From NCBI RefSeq assembly GCF_024448165.1, contig NZ_JAMOLN010000008.1, positions 1 to 64,000 of the forward strand: 64,000 bases of DNA. Reading direction: 5' to 3'. Positions 51,617-60,196 of this stretch are shown here, one piece after another (positions within the stretch are counted from its first letter, which is position 1; each line of letters starts with the position of its first letter). The position numbers and the translations under genes are program-made. Under the pieces are notes generated by a model. That model saw nothing but the letters and a program-made list of their open reading frames with translations, was not told the origin of the DNA and did no database searches. The stretch is from Streptomyces longispororuber. Lineage in GTDB: Bacteria > Actinomycetota > Actinomycetes > Streptomycetales > Streptomycetaceae.

Positions 51617-52195
51617 ATGAGCACCAAGAGCCCCCTCTCCCTCGACGAGCGCCCCGCGCTCGTCCTCATCGACCTCCAGAACGGCATCCTCGGCCTGCCG
51701 ACCGTGCACCCCTCCGACGGCGTCCTGAAGAACGCCGTGCGGCTCGCCGACGCCTTCCGCGCCAAGGGCCTGCCGGTGGTGCGGGTGCGCGTCGCCTGGT
51801 CGCCGGACGGCGGTGACCTGCCGGTGAGCCGGTCCGCCGCGCCGGGGCTCACGCAGGCGCCGCCCGCCGAGTTCGCCGCGTTCCCCGACGAGCTCGGGCC
51901 GCTCGGCGACGACATCGTGATCACCAAGCGGCACTGGGGCGCGTTCACGGGCACCGAGCTGGACCTCCAGCTGCGCCGGCGCGGGGTCACCCAGATCGTG
52001 CTCGGCGGCATCTCGACGTCGATCGGCGTCGAGTCGACCGCGCGCTCCGCGTTCGAGCTGAGCTACCACCTGGTGGTGGTCGACGACGCGACGACCGACA
52101 CGGACGCCGCGTCGCACGAGCACACCTTCGGCAAGATCTTCCCGCGGATCGCCGAGCTCGGTTCGACCGAGGACGTGCTGCGGCTCCTCGGCTGA
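51617..52195 (+). CDS. Isochorismatase-family hydrolase lacking the catalytic cysteine
   Basis: A 192-residue isochorismatase fold. Asp19 (VLIDLQNGI) and Lys104 (VITKRHWGAF) are in place, but the position of the nucleophilic Cys is Gly137 (GISTSIGVESTARSAFE; usual form xxCVxST). Nicotinamidase- or amidase-type catalysis is therefore unlikely; true isochorismatases (EntB type) also lack this Cys, so an isochorismate- or vinyl-ether-type reaction remains possible. The cis-peptide region GGIST is intact. The gene is monocistronic and leaderless behind a dyad. Confidence 0.87.
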   Translation: MSTKSPLSLDERPALVLIDLQNGILGLPTVHPSDGVLKNAVRLADAFRAKGLPVVRVRVAWSPDGGDLPVSRSAAPGLTQAPPAEFAAFPDELGPLGDDIVITKRHWGAFTGTELDLQLRRRGVTQIVLGGISTSIGVESTARSAFELSYHLVVVDDATTDTDAASHEHTFGKIFPRIAELGSTEDVLRLLG

Positions 52196-52205
52196 CCGGC
52201 CGGAG

Positions 52206-52841
52206 TCAGATCCGGGCCGCGTCGCCCGGCGTCAGCCGCAGGTGCTCCGTGCCGCCGAGCGCGCCGATCTGGTTGTCGTAGATCGGGCGCGCGAGGTCGG
52301 TCAGGAGCGCGTCGTGGATGTCGTAGGCGCGGCGCGGCTTGACCTCGCGCACGTAGTCGATGACCTCGGAGATCTTGTTCCAGGGCGCCATGACGGGCAG
52401 CATCAGCGTCTCGACCGGCTGGTCGGGGACGGTGAGGGCGTCGCCGGGGTGGAAGACGGTGCCGCCGTCGACGAGGTAGCCGACGTTCGTGATGCGCGGG
52501 ATGTCGGGGTGGATGACGGCGTGCAGTTCGCCGTGGACCTGGACGTCGAAGCCCGCGGCCGTGAACGTGTCGCCGTGGCCGACCGTGTGGACGCGGCCGG
52601 GGAACGCCGTCGAGATCTTCCCCGCGACCGACGCCAGGGTCCAGATGTGCGCGCCGGGGGTGGCCTCCATCCCGGCGCGCAGCCGGTTCTCGTCGAAGTG
52701 GTCCGGGTGCTCGTGCGTCACGAGGATCGCGTCGGCGCCGAGGGCGGCGTCCTCCTCGGAGAAGCCGCCCGGGTCGATGACGAGCGTCTGTCCGTCCTTC
52801 TCCAGACGGACGCAGGCATGGGTCTTCTTCGTGAGCTTCAT
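52206..52841 (-). CDS. Metallo-beta-lactamase-fold hydrolase (UlaG-like)
   Basis: A 211-residue MBL-fold protein. The metal-binding motif is VTHEHPDHFDE (HxHxDH, residues 43-48); further ligands are in VHGELHAVIHPD, FHPGDAL and the C-terminal YDIHDA. It belongs to the small single-domain UlaG/YycJ-like group whose substrates are mostly unknown. I use ATG 52841 (MKLTKKTHACVRLEKDG); ATG 52850 is 3 residues longer. It ends 17 bases before the PcaL gene's product frame on the same strand begins downstream of it in transcription order (pcaL lies upstream). Confidence 0.85.
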   Translation of the reverse strand: MKLTKKTHACVRLEKDGQTLVIDPGGFSEEDAALGADAILVTHEHPDHFDENRLRAGMEATPGAHIWTLASVAGKISTAFPGRVHTVGHGDTFTAAGFDVQVHGELHAVIHPDIPRITNVGYLVDGGTVFHPGDALTVPDQPVETLMLPVMAPWNKISEVIDYVREVKPRRAYDIHDALLTDLARPIYDNQIGALGGTEHLRLTPGDAARI

Positions 52842-52857
52842 GCCTCCCATCCTGCGC

Positions 52858-54147
52858 TCACTCCTGCGGTGTCGTCTCCTCGCGGATGACCTGCTGGGCC
52901 ACCTTGAACGCGGAGTTCGCCGCGGGCACACCGCAGTAGACCGCTGTCTGGAGCAGGATCTCCTTGATCTCGTCGGCGGTCAGGCCGTTGCGCAGGGCGG
53001 CGCGGGTGTGGAAGGCCAGTTCGTCCAGGTGACCGCCCGCGACGAGGGCCGTGAGCGTCACGGACGAGCGCATCCGGCGGTCCAGGCCCGGCCGGTTCCA
53101 GACCTCGCCCCACGCGTAGCGGGTGATGAGCTCCTGGAAGTCGCCGGAGAACGCGTCGGCCGCGGCCAGGGCCCGGTCCACGTGCGCGTCGCCGAGGACC
53201 TCGCGGCGCACCTTCAGGCCCGCGTCGTGCGGGTCGGGGCGGACGGCGGCCTCGGGCTGCACGGCGGCCGCTATCTCGGCGACGGGGGCGGCGGGCGGGG
53301 GCGGCGGCGCGAGGACCGGCTTGACCGGGGCCGCCGGGATGGCGTGCTGGCCGGTCTCGTAGGCGGGCAGCCAGGCCGTGGAGAAGTGCCGTACGAGGAG
53401 GTCGGTGACGGCCGCGGGCTGCTCGACCGGCGCCAGGTGCGAGGCGCCGGGCACCACCGCGAGGCGGGCGTCCGGGATGCCGGCGACCAGGGTGCGGGCC
53501 TCGGCGGGTCCGGTCACCTGGTCCTCGGAGCCGACCAGGACCAGCGTCGGGACCCCGATGCTGCCGAGCTCCGCGCGGATGTCGAAGGCGGCGAGCGCCT
53601 CGCAGGCGGCGATGTAGCAGCCCGGGTCGGTGGTGCGCACCATCTGCACGGCCCAGTCCGTGATGGCGGGCTGTGCCGCCGCGAAGCCGGACGTGAACCA
53701 GCGCTCGGGCGACGTACGGGCGATGGGGTCGAGGCCGTTGCTGCGCACGATGACGCCGCGCTGGCGGAACTCATCGGCCGTGCCGAACCGGGGCGAGGCC
53801 GCGATCAGGGCCAGGGACGCGACGCGCTCGGGGTGGCGCAGCGCCAGCTCCGCGCCGAGCGCGCCGCCGAGCGAGCAGCCCGCGTACCCGAACCGCTGCA
53901 CGCCCGCCTCGTCGAGGGTCGCGAGCAGCCGGTCCGCGAGCTCCGCGACGGAACCGGCCGGGTGGGCGCCCGCGCCGCCGTGCCCGGGCAGGTCGAAGCG
54001 GAACACCCGCCACTGCCGGGCCAGCTCGGCGATCTGCCGGTCCCACATGTGACGGGTCGTACCGAGGGACGGTCCCAGGACCAGGACCGGCGCGTCGTCG
54101 GGCCCGTCGAGGCCGTACTCCAGAGGCTTGTTCGTCGTCGTGCTCAC
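52858..54147 (-). CDS. pcaL: Fused 3-oxoadipate enol-lactonase / 4-carboxymuconolactone decarboxylase
   Basis: A 429-residue fusion of two steps of the protocatechuate branch of the beta-ketoadipate pathway. Residues ~1-255 are an alpha/beta hydrolase (PcaD) with nucleophile Ser92 in YAGCSLGGALG and His near GASHLAPVEQP. After a Pro/Ala linker (~270-300), residues ~310-425 are the carboxymuconolactone decarboxylase (PcaC), with WGEVWNRPGLDRRMRSSVTLTALVAGG and ALRNGLTADEIKEILLQTAVYCG. The fusion is known in Streptomyces and Rhodococcus. No other pca gene is in the window. It lies immediately upstream of the MBL-fold gene. Confidence 0.93.
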   Translation of the reverse strand: MSTTTNKPLEYGLDGPDDAPVLVLGPSLGTTRHMWDRQIAELARQWRVFRFDLPGHGGAGAHPAGSVAELADRLLATLDEAGVQRFGYAGCSLGGALGAELALRHPERVASLALIAASPRFGTADEFRQRGVIVRSNGLDPIARTSPERWFTSGFAAAQPAITDWAVQMVRTTDPGCYIAACEALAAFDIRAELGSIGVPTLVLVGSEDQVTGPAEARTLVAGIPDARLAVVPGASHLAPVEQPAAVTDLLVRHFSTAWLPAYETGQHAIPAAPVKPVLAPPPPPAAPVAEIAAAVQPEAAVRPDPHDAGLKVRREVLGDAHVDRALAAADAFSGDFQELITRYAWGEVWNRPGLDRRMRSSVTLTALVAGGHLDELAFHTRAALRNGLTADEIKEILLQTAVYCGVPAANSAFKVAQQVIREETTPQE

Positions 54148-54242
54148 GCGCCCACGCTGCCATACGGCGGACCGGGAAACGACAGCGGGTCACAGGTGTG
54201 GAGAGGTCCGGCCAGGTTGGTTCCGCTCGCGTGAAGGTGTGT

Positions 54243-55196
54243 TCACATCAGCCTCACCGACCGGTCCCGGTGGCCGAAGCGGGCCCACAGGACGCGTTGC
54301 AGGAGCAGCGTGCCGATGCCGGCGACGAGCATGCCGGCCAGGTTCACGCCGAGTTGGGTGAAGGAGGCGCTGACCTCCTCCCAGTGGGCGAGCGGCACGG
54401 CGACCGCGATGTTGCCCGCCGCCGGGACCGTGGTGACCGAGATGAAGACCCCGACGAGCGAGGACGACTTGCCCGCGGTCAGCGCCAGGATTCCGGCGAT
54501 CCCGGCGAGGACCGCCACGATGAACGACCACCGGTCGGGATGGATGATGAAGTCCGTCAGCGGCCGGTCGTCGAGCATCTCCGGGGTGATCCAGCCCAGA
54601 CCCCGGCTGACGGCGGCGCAGGCGGCCGTCACGGCCATGGCGACGGCGAAGCCCGCGACCAGCGACCACACGGCGGTGCCGACGAAGCGAGGCCGCCGGT
54701 GCACGATCCCGAAGCAGACGGCGGCCACCGGGCCGAACTCCGGTCCCAGCACCATCGCGCCGACGATCAGGATCGGCTGGTCGAGGAGTACGCCGATGGC
54801 GGCGATCTGCGTCGCCAGCGCGAGGAAGGCGAGATAGGACCACGTCATCCGGGTGTCGGCGGTCACGCGTGCGGCCAGTTCGGCCCAGACGACCGCGTCG
54901 GCCGGGTCGCCGGGAGCGGCCTCCTCGGCCCGCTCGGCGGCGGTGGAGATCGACAGGTCGATCTGTTCCACCGTGATGGCGCCGGTGTCCTTGAGGCCCA
55001 ACTCCCCCAGGTCGCCCAGTACTTGGTTGGCGGCCTCCCTGGCGACGTCGAACTCCACCACGTCGCCGGGCGGTGCGGTGGCGGCGCCCAGGAAGCGCAC
55101 GACGTTGACGACGCCCACGGACTGCCCCGTGATGCGCAGGACGTCGTCGGTGCGGTCGGCCGGACTGATCACTCTCACATGCAGCACGGGACGCAT
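54243..55196 (-). CDS. DUF389 integral membrane protein
   Basis: A 317-residue protein. Residues 1-80 form a soluble ferredoxin-like domain (LHVRVISPADRTDDVLRI...). From ~120 there are six hydrophobic helices, including PILIVGAMVLGPEFGPVAAVC, the most conserved DUF389 segment with the Gly/Pro helix break. The family's function is not established. The gene is preceded by a short gap from the small membrane protein at 55222. Confidence 0.85.
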   Translation of the reverse strand: MRPVLHVRVISPADRTDDVLRITGQSVGVVNVVRFLGAATAPPGDVVEFDVAREAANQVLGDLGELGLKDTGAITVEQIDLSISTAAERAEEAAPGDPADAVVWAELAARVTADTRMTWSYLAFLALATQIAAIGVLLDQPILIVGAMVLGPEFGPVAAVCFGIVHRRPRFVGTAVWSLVAGFAVAMAVTAACAAVSRGLGWITPEMLDDRPLTDFIIHPDRWSFIVAVLAGIAGILALTAGKSSSLVGVFISVTTVPAAGNIAVAVPLAHWEEVSASFTQLGVNLAGMLVAGIGTLLLQRVLWARFGHRDRSVRLM

Positions 55197-55221
55197 TGTG
55201 CCCCGGCGCCGTCGGGTTCGG

Positions 55222-55812
55222 TCAGGGTTCCGTGGTGGAGACGACGTAGACCATCGGGTGGTCCGGGTTCGAGCGGTTCACGACGATGCTCTGCGTCGGC
55301 TTCGGGTCGGGCTGGTCGTGGGTCAGGCCGTACCAGGGGCCGGGGCCCGAGAAGTTCCAGCCCGCCACGGACCGGTCGCGGTCGCTGATCGGGAGGGCGT
55401 TCCTCTTCAGGTCGGAGGCGTCGCTGTCGATCTTCTCCAGGAACGAGTCGAGGCCCTTGTCGCTGGTGAGGAACTGCGCGTACAGGCGGCTGACCTTGTA
55501 GTTGTTCGTCTCGTAGTAGGCGACGTTGCGCGAGTGGGCCGGGATCGGGATCTCGTAGAGCCGGCGCTGCACCTTGGACGGCCAGCCGATGGTGAGGCCG
55601 GTCGCGGAGTACTTGGCCTCCTTGTCCTTGCCGCTGTTGCGGCTCTGGTCGGCGGAGATCACCAGGTATCCGGCGGGGATGCCGATGAGCAGCACGATGG
55701 TCAGGAGCGTGAGGGCACGGCGGCGGATCACGCGGCGGCGGGCCTCGGCCCGGCGCGACTCCTCGTCGTCGGGGGACGAGGGCTGGCGGGGCACGGTCGT
55801 CATGGTGGGCAT
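55222..55812 (-). CDS. Membrane-anchored hypothetical protein, 196 aa
   Basis: The N-terminus is highly basic and acidic by turns (EESRRAEARRRVIRRRA), followed by one transmembrane helix (LTLLTIVLLIGIPAGYLVIS, about residues 34-53). The remaining ~140 residues should be outside the membrane and have no motif I recognise. AGGAA precedes ATG 55812; ATG 55803 is possible. It lies just downstream of the ROK kinase gene on the same strand. Confidence 0.7.
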   Translation of the reverse strand: MPTMTTVPRQPSSPDDEESRRAEARRRVIRRRALTLLTIVLLIGIPAGYLVISADQSRNSGKDKEAKYSATGLTIGWPSKVQRRLYEIPIPAHSRNVAYYETNNYKVSRLYAQFLTSDKGLDSFLEKIDSDASDLKRNALPISDRDRSVAGWNFSGPGPWYGLTHDQPDPKPTQSIVVNRSNPDHPMVYVVSTTEP

Positions 55813-55833
55813 TTCCTGTCGCTGTTCCCGGCC

Positions 55834-56973
55834 CTAGCCTTCGGCACCGCTGCGGGTACGGGTGTAGCGCTCGTATCGCTCGTAGCGCTCCACGCGGCGG
55901 CGCTTGGCGCGGCGGAAGCGGCGGGCGACCAGGCGGGCCAGGTCCGCGGCGCCGACCATGCCGGCCTCCGGGCCGAGCTGGGCGCGGGCGATCCGGGCCT
56001 CGGGGCGGTAGCCGCGGCCGGTCAGCTGGCGCTTGAAGGCGTCCCTGGCGGGGGCGATGAGCAGGTCGTCGGCGGCGCTCACACCGCCGCCGATGACGAA
56101 GCAGGACGGGTCGAGGGCGGCGGCGAGGTTGGCGATGCCGACGCCGAGCCACTGGCCGATGTCCTGGAGCAGCTCGACGCACATGGCGTCGCCCTCGCGG
56201 GCCAGCTCCGTGATGAGGGGGCCGGTGATGTCGGGGATGTTGCCCTTGACCCGGTCGATGATGTTGTACGCGACCGGGGAGTCGGCCGCGGCCAGCTCAC
56301 GGGCCTCGCGGACCAGCGCGTTGCCCGAGCTGTACTGCTCCCAGCAGCCGCGGTTGCCGCACGGGCAGCGGTGTCCGCCGGGGACGACCTGCATATGGCC
56401 GAACTCGCCGGCGACGCCGTACTTCCCTCGCTTGACCTGGCCGTCCTCCAGGATCGCGCCGCCGATGCCGGTGCCCAGCGTGATCATGACCAGGTGGTCC
56501 TCGCCACGGCCCGCGCCGAACCGCCACTCCGCCCAGGCGGCCGTGTTCGCGTCGTTGTCGACGAGCACCGGAACCGCGAGGCGGCCCGCGAGGCGGTCGC
56601 GGAGCGGTTCGTTGCGCCAGGACAGGTGGGGGGCGAACAGGACGCGGTTGCGGTCCGCGTCGACCCAGCCCGCCGCGCCGATGCCGACCGCGTGCACGTC
56701 GTGCCGGTCGGACAGGTCGAGGACCAGCTCGCAGATCGTGTCCTCGACGACCTTCGGGCTCTTCGACTTGTCCGGGGTCTCCGTGCGGAGCGTCTCCAGG
56801 ATGGTGCCGTCCGCGTCGACGACGCCCGCCATCACCTTCGTGCCGCCGATGTCGATGCCGACCGTCGGGACGCGGGGGGCGGTCAGGTGCGAGCGGCGTT
56901 CCCTGGTGCCGACCGTCCGCAGGACGGTGGCCCGTGCGCTGCCACGGTGTGCGAGGTCGCGGTAGGTGCTCAT
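55834..56973 (-). CDS. ROK-family sugar kinase (glucokinase type)
   Basis: A 379-residue sugar kinase. It has the ATP motif GIDIGGTKVMAGVVD (~39-53), the catalytic Asp in VDNDANTAAWAEW, the ROK signature LGTGIGGAILEDGQVKRG, and the structural zinc site GGHRCPCGNRGCWEQY. A ~35-residue N-terminal extension precedes the fold. The C-terminus is Arg-rich and holds three tandem ERY repeats. It has no DNA-binding domain, so it is an enzyme rather than a ROK repressor. It lies downstream of a sugar ABC importer, which suggests phosphorylation of the imported sugar. Confidence 0.92.
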   Translation of the reverse strand: MSTYRDLAHRGSARATVLRTVGTRERRSHLTAPRVPTVGIDIGGTKVMAGVVDADGTILETLRTETPDKSKSPKVVEDTICELVLDLSDRHDVHAVGIGAAGWVDADRNRVLFAPHLSWRNEPLRDRLAGRLAVPVLVDNDANTAAWAEWRFGAGRGEDHLVMITLGTGIGGAILEDGQVKRGKYGVAGEFGHMQVVPGGHRCPCGNRGCWEQYSSGNALVREARELAAADSPVAYNIIDRVKGNIPDITGPLITELAREGDAMCVELLQDIGQWLGVGIANLAAALDPSCFVIGGGVSAADDLLIAPARDAFKRQLTGRGYRPEARIARAQLGPEAGMVGAADLARLVARRFRRAKRRRVERYERYERYTRTRSGAEG

Positions 56974-57050
56974 TGCGGCGATTCTGCCTCACGCAACGGC
57001 TCCGCCGCATGCCGGGTTTCGCGCCCCAGGGGCGGGGCGGCGGGTGTTTC

Positions 57051-57113
57051 GTGGGCGGGTGCGGGTGCGCGGGGAACTGCGCGAGCAACCGCGGACGGCC
57101 CGCACCCGCCCAC
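57051..57113. repeat. Dispersed Streptomyces hairpin repeat (copy B, inverted)
   Basis: Perfect 15-base arms GTGGGCGGGTGCGGG (57051-57065) and its complement (57099-57113) surround a 33-base loop that carries the reverse complement of the 19-base core of copy A (57067-57085). It lies between the ABC ATPase and the ROK kinase gene. Confidence 0.72.
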
Positions 57114-57154
57114 GCGCAGGACCCGGCGGACGGGCCGGCGCGTCGGGCGGGGCG

Positions 57155-57988
57155 CTACTTCTCGGTGCCGTCGGGCGTGTGGCCGCCCAGATGCGTGGGC
57201 ACCGGTGCCCGTTCCAGCTCGTGCCGGAGGTCGTCCAGTTCGGAGCCGCCCGCCATCTGCCGGGTGAGCTCGTCGAGGGTGATCTCCTCGCGCGCGTGGC
57301 TGCCGAACATCGCGCCGCGCTTGAGCAGCACGAACCGGTCGCCGACGAGGTACGCGTGGTGCGGGTTGTGCGTGATGAGGACCACGCCGAGACCCGCGTC
57401 ACGCGCGGCCGCCACGTACTTGAGGACGACGCCCGACTGCTTGACGCCGAGCGCCGCGGTCGGCTCGTCCAGGACGAGGACCTTCGCGCCGAAGTAGACG
57501 GCCCGGGCGATCGCCACGCACTGGCGCTCACCACCGGACAGCGTGCCGATGGGCTGGTCGACGTCGCGCAGGTCGATGCCCATGCGGAGCAGCTCCGTGC
57601 GGGTCGTGCGGCGCATCAGGTCGACGTCCATGCGCCGGAAGGGGCCCTTGCCCTTCGTCGGCTCGGAGCCGAGGAAGAAGTTGCGCCACACCGGCATGAG
57701 CGGGACGACGGCGAGGTCCTGGTAGACCGTGGCGATGCCGAGGTCCAGGGCCTGCCGGGGGTTGGAGAGCTTCGTCTCCTCGCCCTCGATCCGGAAGGAG
57801 CCCGCGTCGTGCTGGTGCAGACCCGCGATGATCTTGATCAGGGTCGACTTGCCGGCACCGTTGTCGCCGAGCACGCAGGAGATCTCGCCCGCGTTCACGA
57901 CGAGCGACACGTCCTCCAGGGCGCGGATGTTCCCGTAGTACTTGCTGACGCCGTCGAGCTCCACGAGGGGAGCGCGGTCTTCCGTCAT
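57155..57988 (-). CDS. Sugar ABC transporter ATP-binding protein, single-domain
   Basis: A 277-residue ATPase of the CUT2 (ribose/fructose-type) family: Walker [11 protein letters not shown]-loop VYQDLAVVP, signature [18 protein letters not shown], and Walker [13 protein letters not shown]. Most CUT2 ATPases (RbsA) are fused double domains of ~500 residues; this one is a single domain, as in the FrcA type, so it should act as a homodimer. ATG 57988 overlaps the permease stop. Confidence 0.92.
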   Translation of the reverse strand: MTEDRAPLVELDGVSKYYGNIRALEDVSLVVNAGEISCVLGDNGAGKSTLIKIIAGLHQHDAGSFRIEGEETKLSNPRQALDLGIATVYQDLAVVPLMPVWRNFFLGSEPTKGKGPFRRMDVDLMRRTTRTELLRMGIDLRDVDQPIGTLSGGERQCVAIARAVYFGAKVLVLDEPTAALGVKQSGVVLKYVAAARDAGLGVVLITHNPHHAYLVGDRFVLLKRGAMFGSHAREEITLDELTRQMAGGSELDDLRHELERAPVPTHLGGHTPDGTEK

Positions 57989-59055
57989 TTGCTCGCCTCC
58001 GCGCGCTTGCGGACCCACGCGTTGAGCAGGGTCGCGAGGAGCAGCATCGCTCCGAGGAAGAACTTGAACCAGTCGGAGTTCCACTCGGCGAACACGATGC
58101 CCTTGCTGGTCATGCCGAAGATCAGGGCGCCGATGGCGGCGCCGACCGCGGAGCCGTAGCCGCCGGTGATCAGACAGCCGCCGATGACGGCCGCGACGAT
58201 GTAGATCAGCTCATTGCCGACGCCCTCGCCGGACTGCACGACGTCGTACGAGAAGAGCAGGTGCTGGCCGGAGATCCAGGCGCCGAAGGCGACGCCCATG
58301 TAGAGGCCGATCTTCGTCTTGTTGACCGGGACGCCCACGGCGCGGGCCGCGTCCACGTCGCCGCCGACCGCGAAGATCCAGTTGCCGACGCGGGTGCGCA
58401 GCAGGATCCAGGTCGCGACCAGGACCAGGGCGAGCCACCAGATGATCGTGATCTTGAAGTCGACGCCGCCGATGGTGAACGTCGAGGCGAAGACGTCCTT
58501 GGCCGAGGAGAAGCCCTCCATGTCGGCGATCGACTTGGTCGACACCGTGCCGCTGATCAGCTTGGTGAAGCCCAGGTTCATGCCGGTGAGCATCAGGAAC
58601 GTGCCCAGCGTGATGATGAAGCTGGGGAGCTTGGTGCGGGTCAGCATGACGCCGTTGAAGACGCCGATGGCGAGGGTGACCAGGAGCGAGACGCCGACGC
58701 CCACCCAGGTGTTCGCCGTCATCTGGTAGCTGAACATCGAGGAGACCAGCGCCGACGACGTCACCAGGACGCCCGCCGACAGGTCGAACTCGCCGCCGAT
58801 CATCAGCAGCGCGACCGGGACGGCCATGATGCCGAGGGTCGACGACGCGTACAGCACGGTCGCCAGGCTGGACGCCTGGAGGAAGCTGTCCGCGATGATC
58901 GAGAAGAAGAGGAAGACGGCGATCGCGCCGACCACCGAACCGAGCTCGGGGCGGCCGAGCAGCTTCTTCCAGGGCGAGCTCCGCACGAGCCGTTCGTCGG
59001 GCTGCGGCCCGGGCGGCCCGCTTCCCGGGTGCTTCTCGGGCACCGTCGTGGTCAT
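57985..59055 (-). CDS. Sugar ABC transporter permease (CUT2 type)
   Basis: A 356-residue RbsC/FrcC-like permease with about ten hydrophobic segments. Family features are [29 protein letters not shown] and the C-terminal [24 protein letters not shown]. It overlaps the first substrate-binding protein gene at 59052 and the ATPase gene at 57988, so all are co-translated. Confidence 0.93.
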   Translation of the reverse strand: MTTTVPEKHPGSGPPGPQPDERLVRSSPWKKLLGRPELGSVVGAIAVFLFFSIIADSFLQASSLATVLYASSTLGIMAVPVALLMIGGEFDLSAGVLVTSSALVSSMFSYQMTANTWVGVGVSLLVTLAIGVFNGVMLTRTKLPSFIITLGTFLMLTGMNLGFTKLISGTVSTKSIADMEGFSSAKDVFASTFTIGGVDFKITIIWWLALVLVATWILLRTRVGNWIFAVGGDVDAARAVGVPVNKTKIGLYMGVAFGAWISGQHLLFSYDVVQSGEGVGNELIYIVAAVIGGCLITGGYGSAVGAAIGALIFGMTSKGIVFAEWNSDWFKFFLGAMLLLATLLNAWVRKRAEASK

Positions 59056-60056
59056 CGTGTCCCCCGCTTCGCGTATTCCTCCAGCTCGGCGGCCTGTTCC
59101 TTGGTGACGATCTGCGGTCCGGTGAGGACCGGCTTGCCGCCGCCGAGCACGTTGGCGTTGTACTTGTAGAGCCAGAGCAGGTCCACGGCCTCGTAGCCCT
59201 GGAGGTAGGGCTGCTGGTCGACGGCGAAGCCGAGGCTGTCGTCCTGGAGGCCCTGGGCGACCTTCTCGTTCAGGTCGAACGTCTCGATCTCGGCCTTGCT
59301 GCCCGCGTCCTGCTTCGCCTTCACGGCGGTGGCGGCGAACGGCGCGCCCAGCGTGACGACGGCGTCGATGGACTTGTCGGACTGCAGCTTGGCCTCGATG
59401 GAGGACTGCACGTCGGGCATGTTGGTGCCCTCGACGTAGAGGTTCGTCATCGTGCCGTCGAACGTCGACTTCGCACCGGCGCAGCGCTGCTCGTGCCCGA
59501 CGTTGCCCTGCTCGTGCAGGACGCAGAGGGCCTTCTTCTTGCCGCGCTTGTTGAGCTCGTCGCCGACGGCCTCACCGGCGATCGTCTCGTCCTGGCCGAT
59601 GTGCGCGAGCGCGCCGAACTTCTTGGACTCCTCGGAGCCCGAGTTCACCGTGATGACCGGGATCCCGGCCTTCTCGGCGCGGGCCACGGCCGCCTTCATG
59701 GCGTCCGGCTTGGCGAGCGTGACGATGATGCCGTCGACCTTCTTGTCGATGGCGGCGTCCACGAGCTGCGCCTGCTGCTGGGCCTCGTCGCTGTGCGAGT
59801 AGAGGAAGTTGATGTTGTCCTTGACCGCCGCCTGCTTGGCGCCGCTCTGGACGATGTCCCAGAAGGTGTCGCCGTCGCCCGAGTGGGTGATCATGGAGAC
59901 CGTCCAGCGGGGCGTGTCGACCGCGGCCTTGCCCTGGGCCTGCTGCGCTTTCCTGGCGTCCTCCGCCCGCTTGCCGCCGGTGCTGCTGCACCCGGCCAGC
60001 GTGAGGCCGAGGGCCCCCGCTACGGCGATGCTCACCCAGGTCCGAAACCGTGCCAC
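59052..60056 (-). CDS. Sugar ABC substrate-binding lipoprotein (copy 1)
   Basis: A 334-residue periplasmic-binding-protein-like lipoprotein with a lipobox at Cys23 (TLAGC). The mature protein starts VSMITHSGDGDTFWDIVQSGAKQAA, the CUT2/RbsB type ligand-binding opening; the ligand-contact region VDGIIVTLAKPDAM and the C-terminal FAVDQQPYLQGYEAVDLLWLYKYN are typical. The start is GTG 60056. It is about 60% identical by eye to copy 2 and sits in the same operon as the permease. Confidence 0.9.
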   Translation of the reverse strand: MARFRTWVSIAVAGALGLTLAGCSSTGGKRAEDARKAQQAQGKAAVDTPRWTVSMITHSGDGDTFWDIVQSGAKQAAVKDNINFLYSHSDEAQQQAQLVDAAIDKKVDGIIVTLAKPDAMKAAVARAEKAGIPVITVNSGSEESKKFGALAHIGQDETIAGEAVGDELNKRGKKKALCVLHEQGNVGHEQRCAGAKSTFDGTMTNLYVEGTNMPDVQSSIEAKLQSDKSIDAVVTLGAPFAATAVKAKQDAGSKAEIETFDLNEKVAQGLQDDSLGFAVDQQPYLQGYEAVDLLWLYKYNANVLGGGKPVLTGPQIVTKEQAAELEEYAKRGTR

Positions 60057-60119
60057 GAGGCCGTGCCCTTCTTGGTCTGCTGCGTCGTTCACCGGGATCG
60101 GCGGCGAGCCGGTCACGGC

Positions 60120-60158
60120 GGACCGTTTGCCGGTCCTTGGGGACCACTTTGCGGTCCC
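60120..60158. promoter_or_regulatory. Pair of GGACC dyads between the two sugar-binding protein genes
   Basis: GGACCG-TTTGC-CGGTCC (60120-60136) and GGGACC-ACTTTGC-GGTCCC (60140-60158) lie head to tail. Read on the minus strand both contain GGACCG followed by CAAA. They lie 64-102 bases before the copy 1 start and look like tandem operators. Confidence 0.55.
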
Positions 60159-60196
60159 AAACGCACAAGTATGGGTCACGGGGATCATGCATCCAT

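Noticed and set aside
57155..57988. Truncated ABC ATPase (half of an RbsA-type protein)
   Set aside because: All ATPase motifs are present once, the ends have normal start/stop overlap with the permease, and single-domain CUT2 ATPases (FrcA type) exist, so it is not a broken gene.
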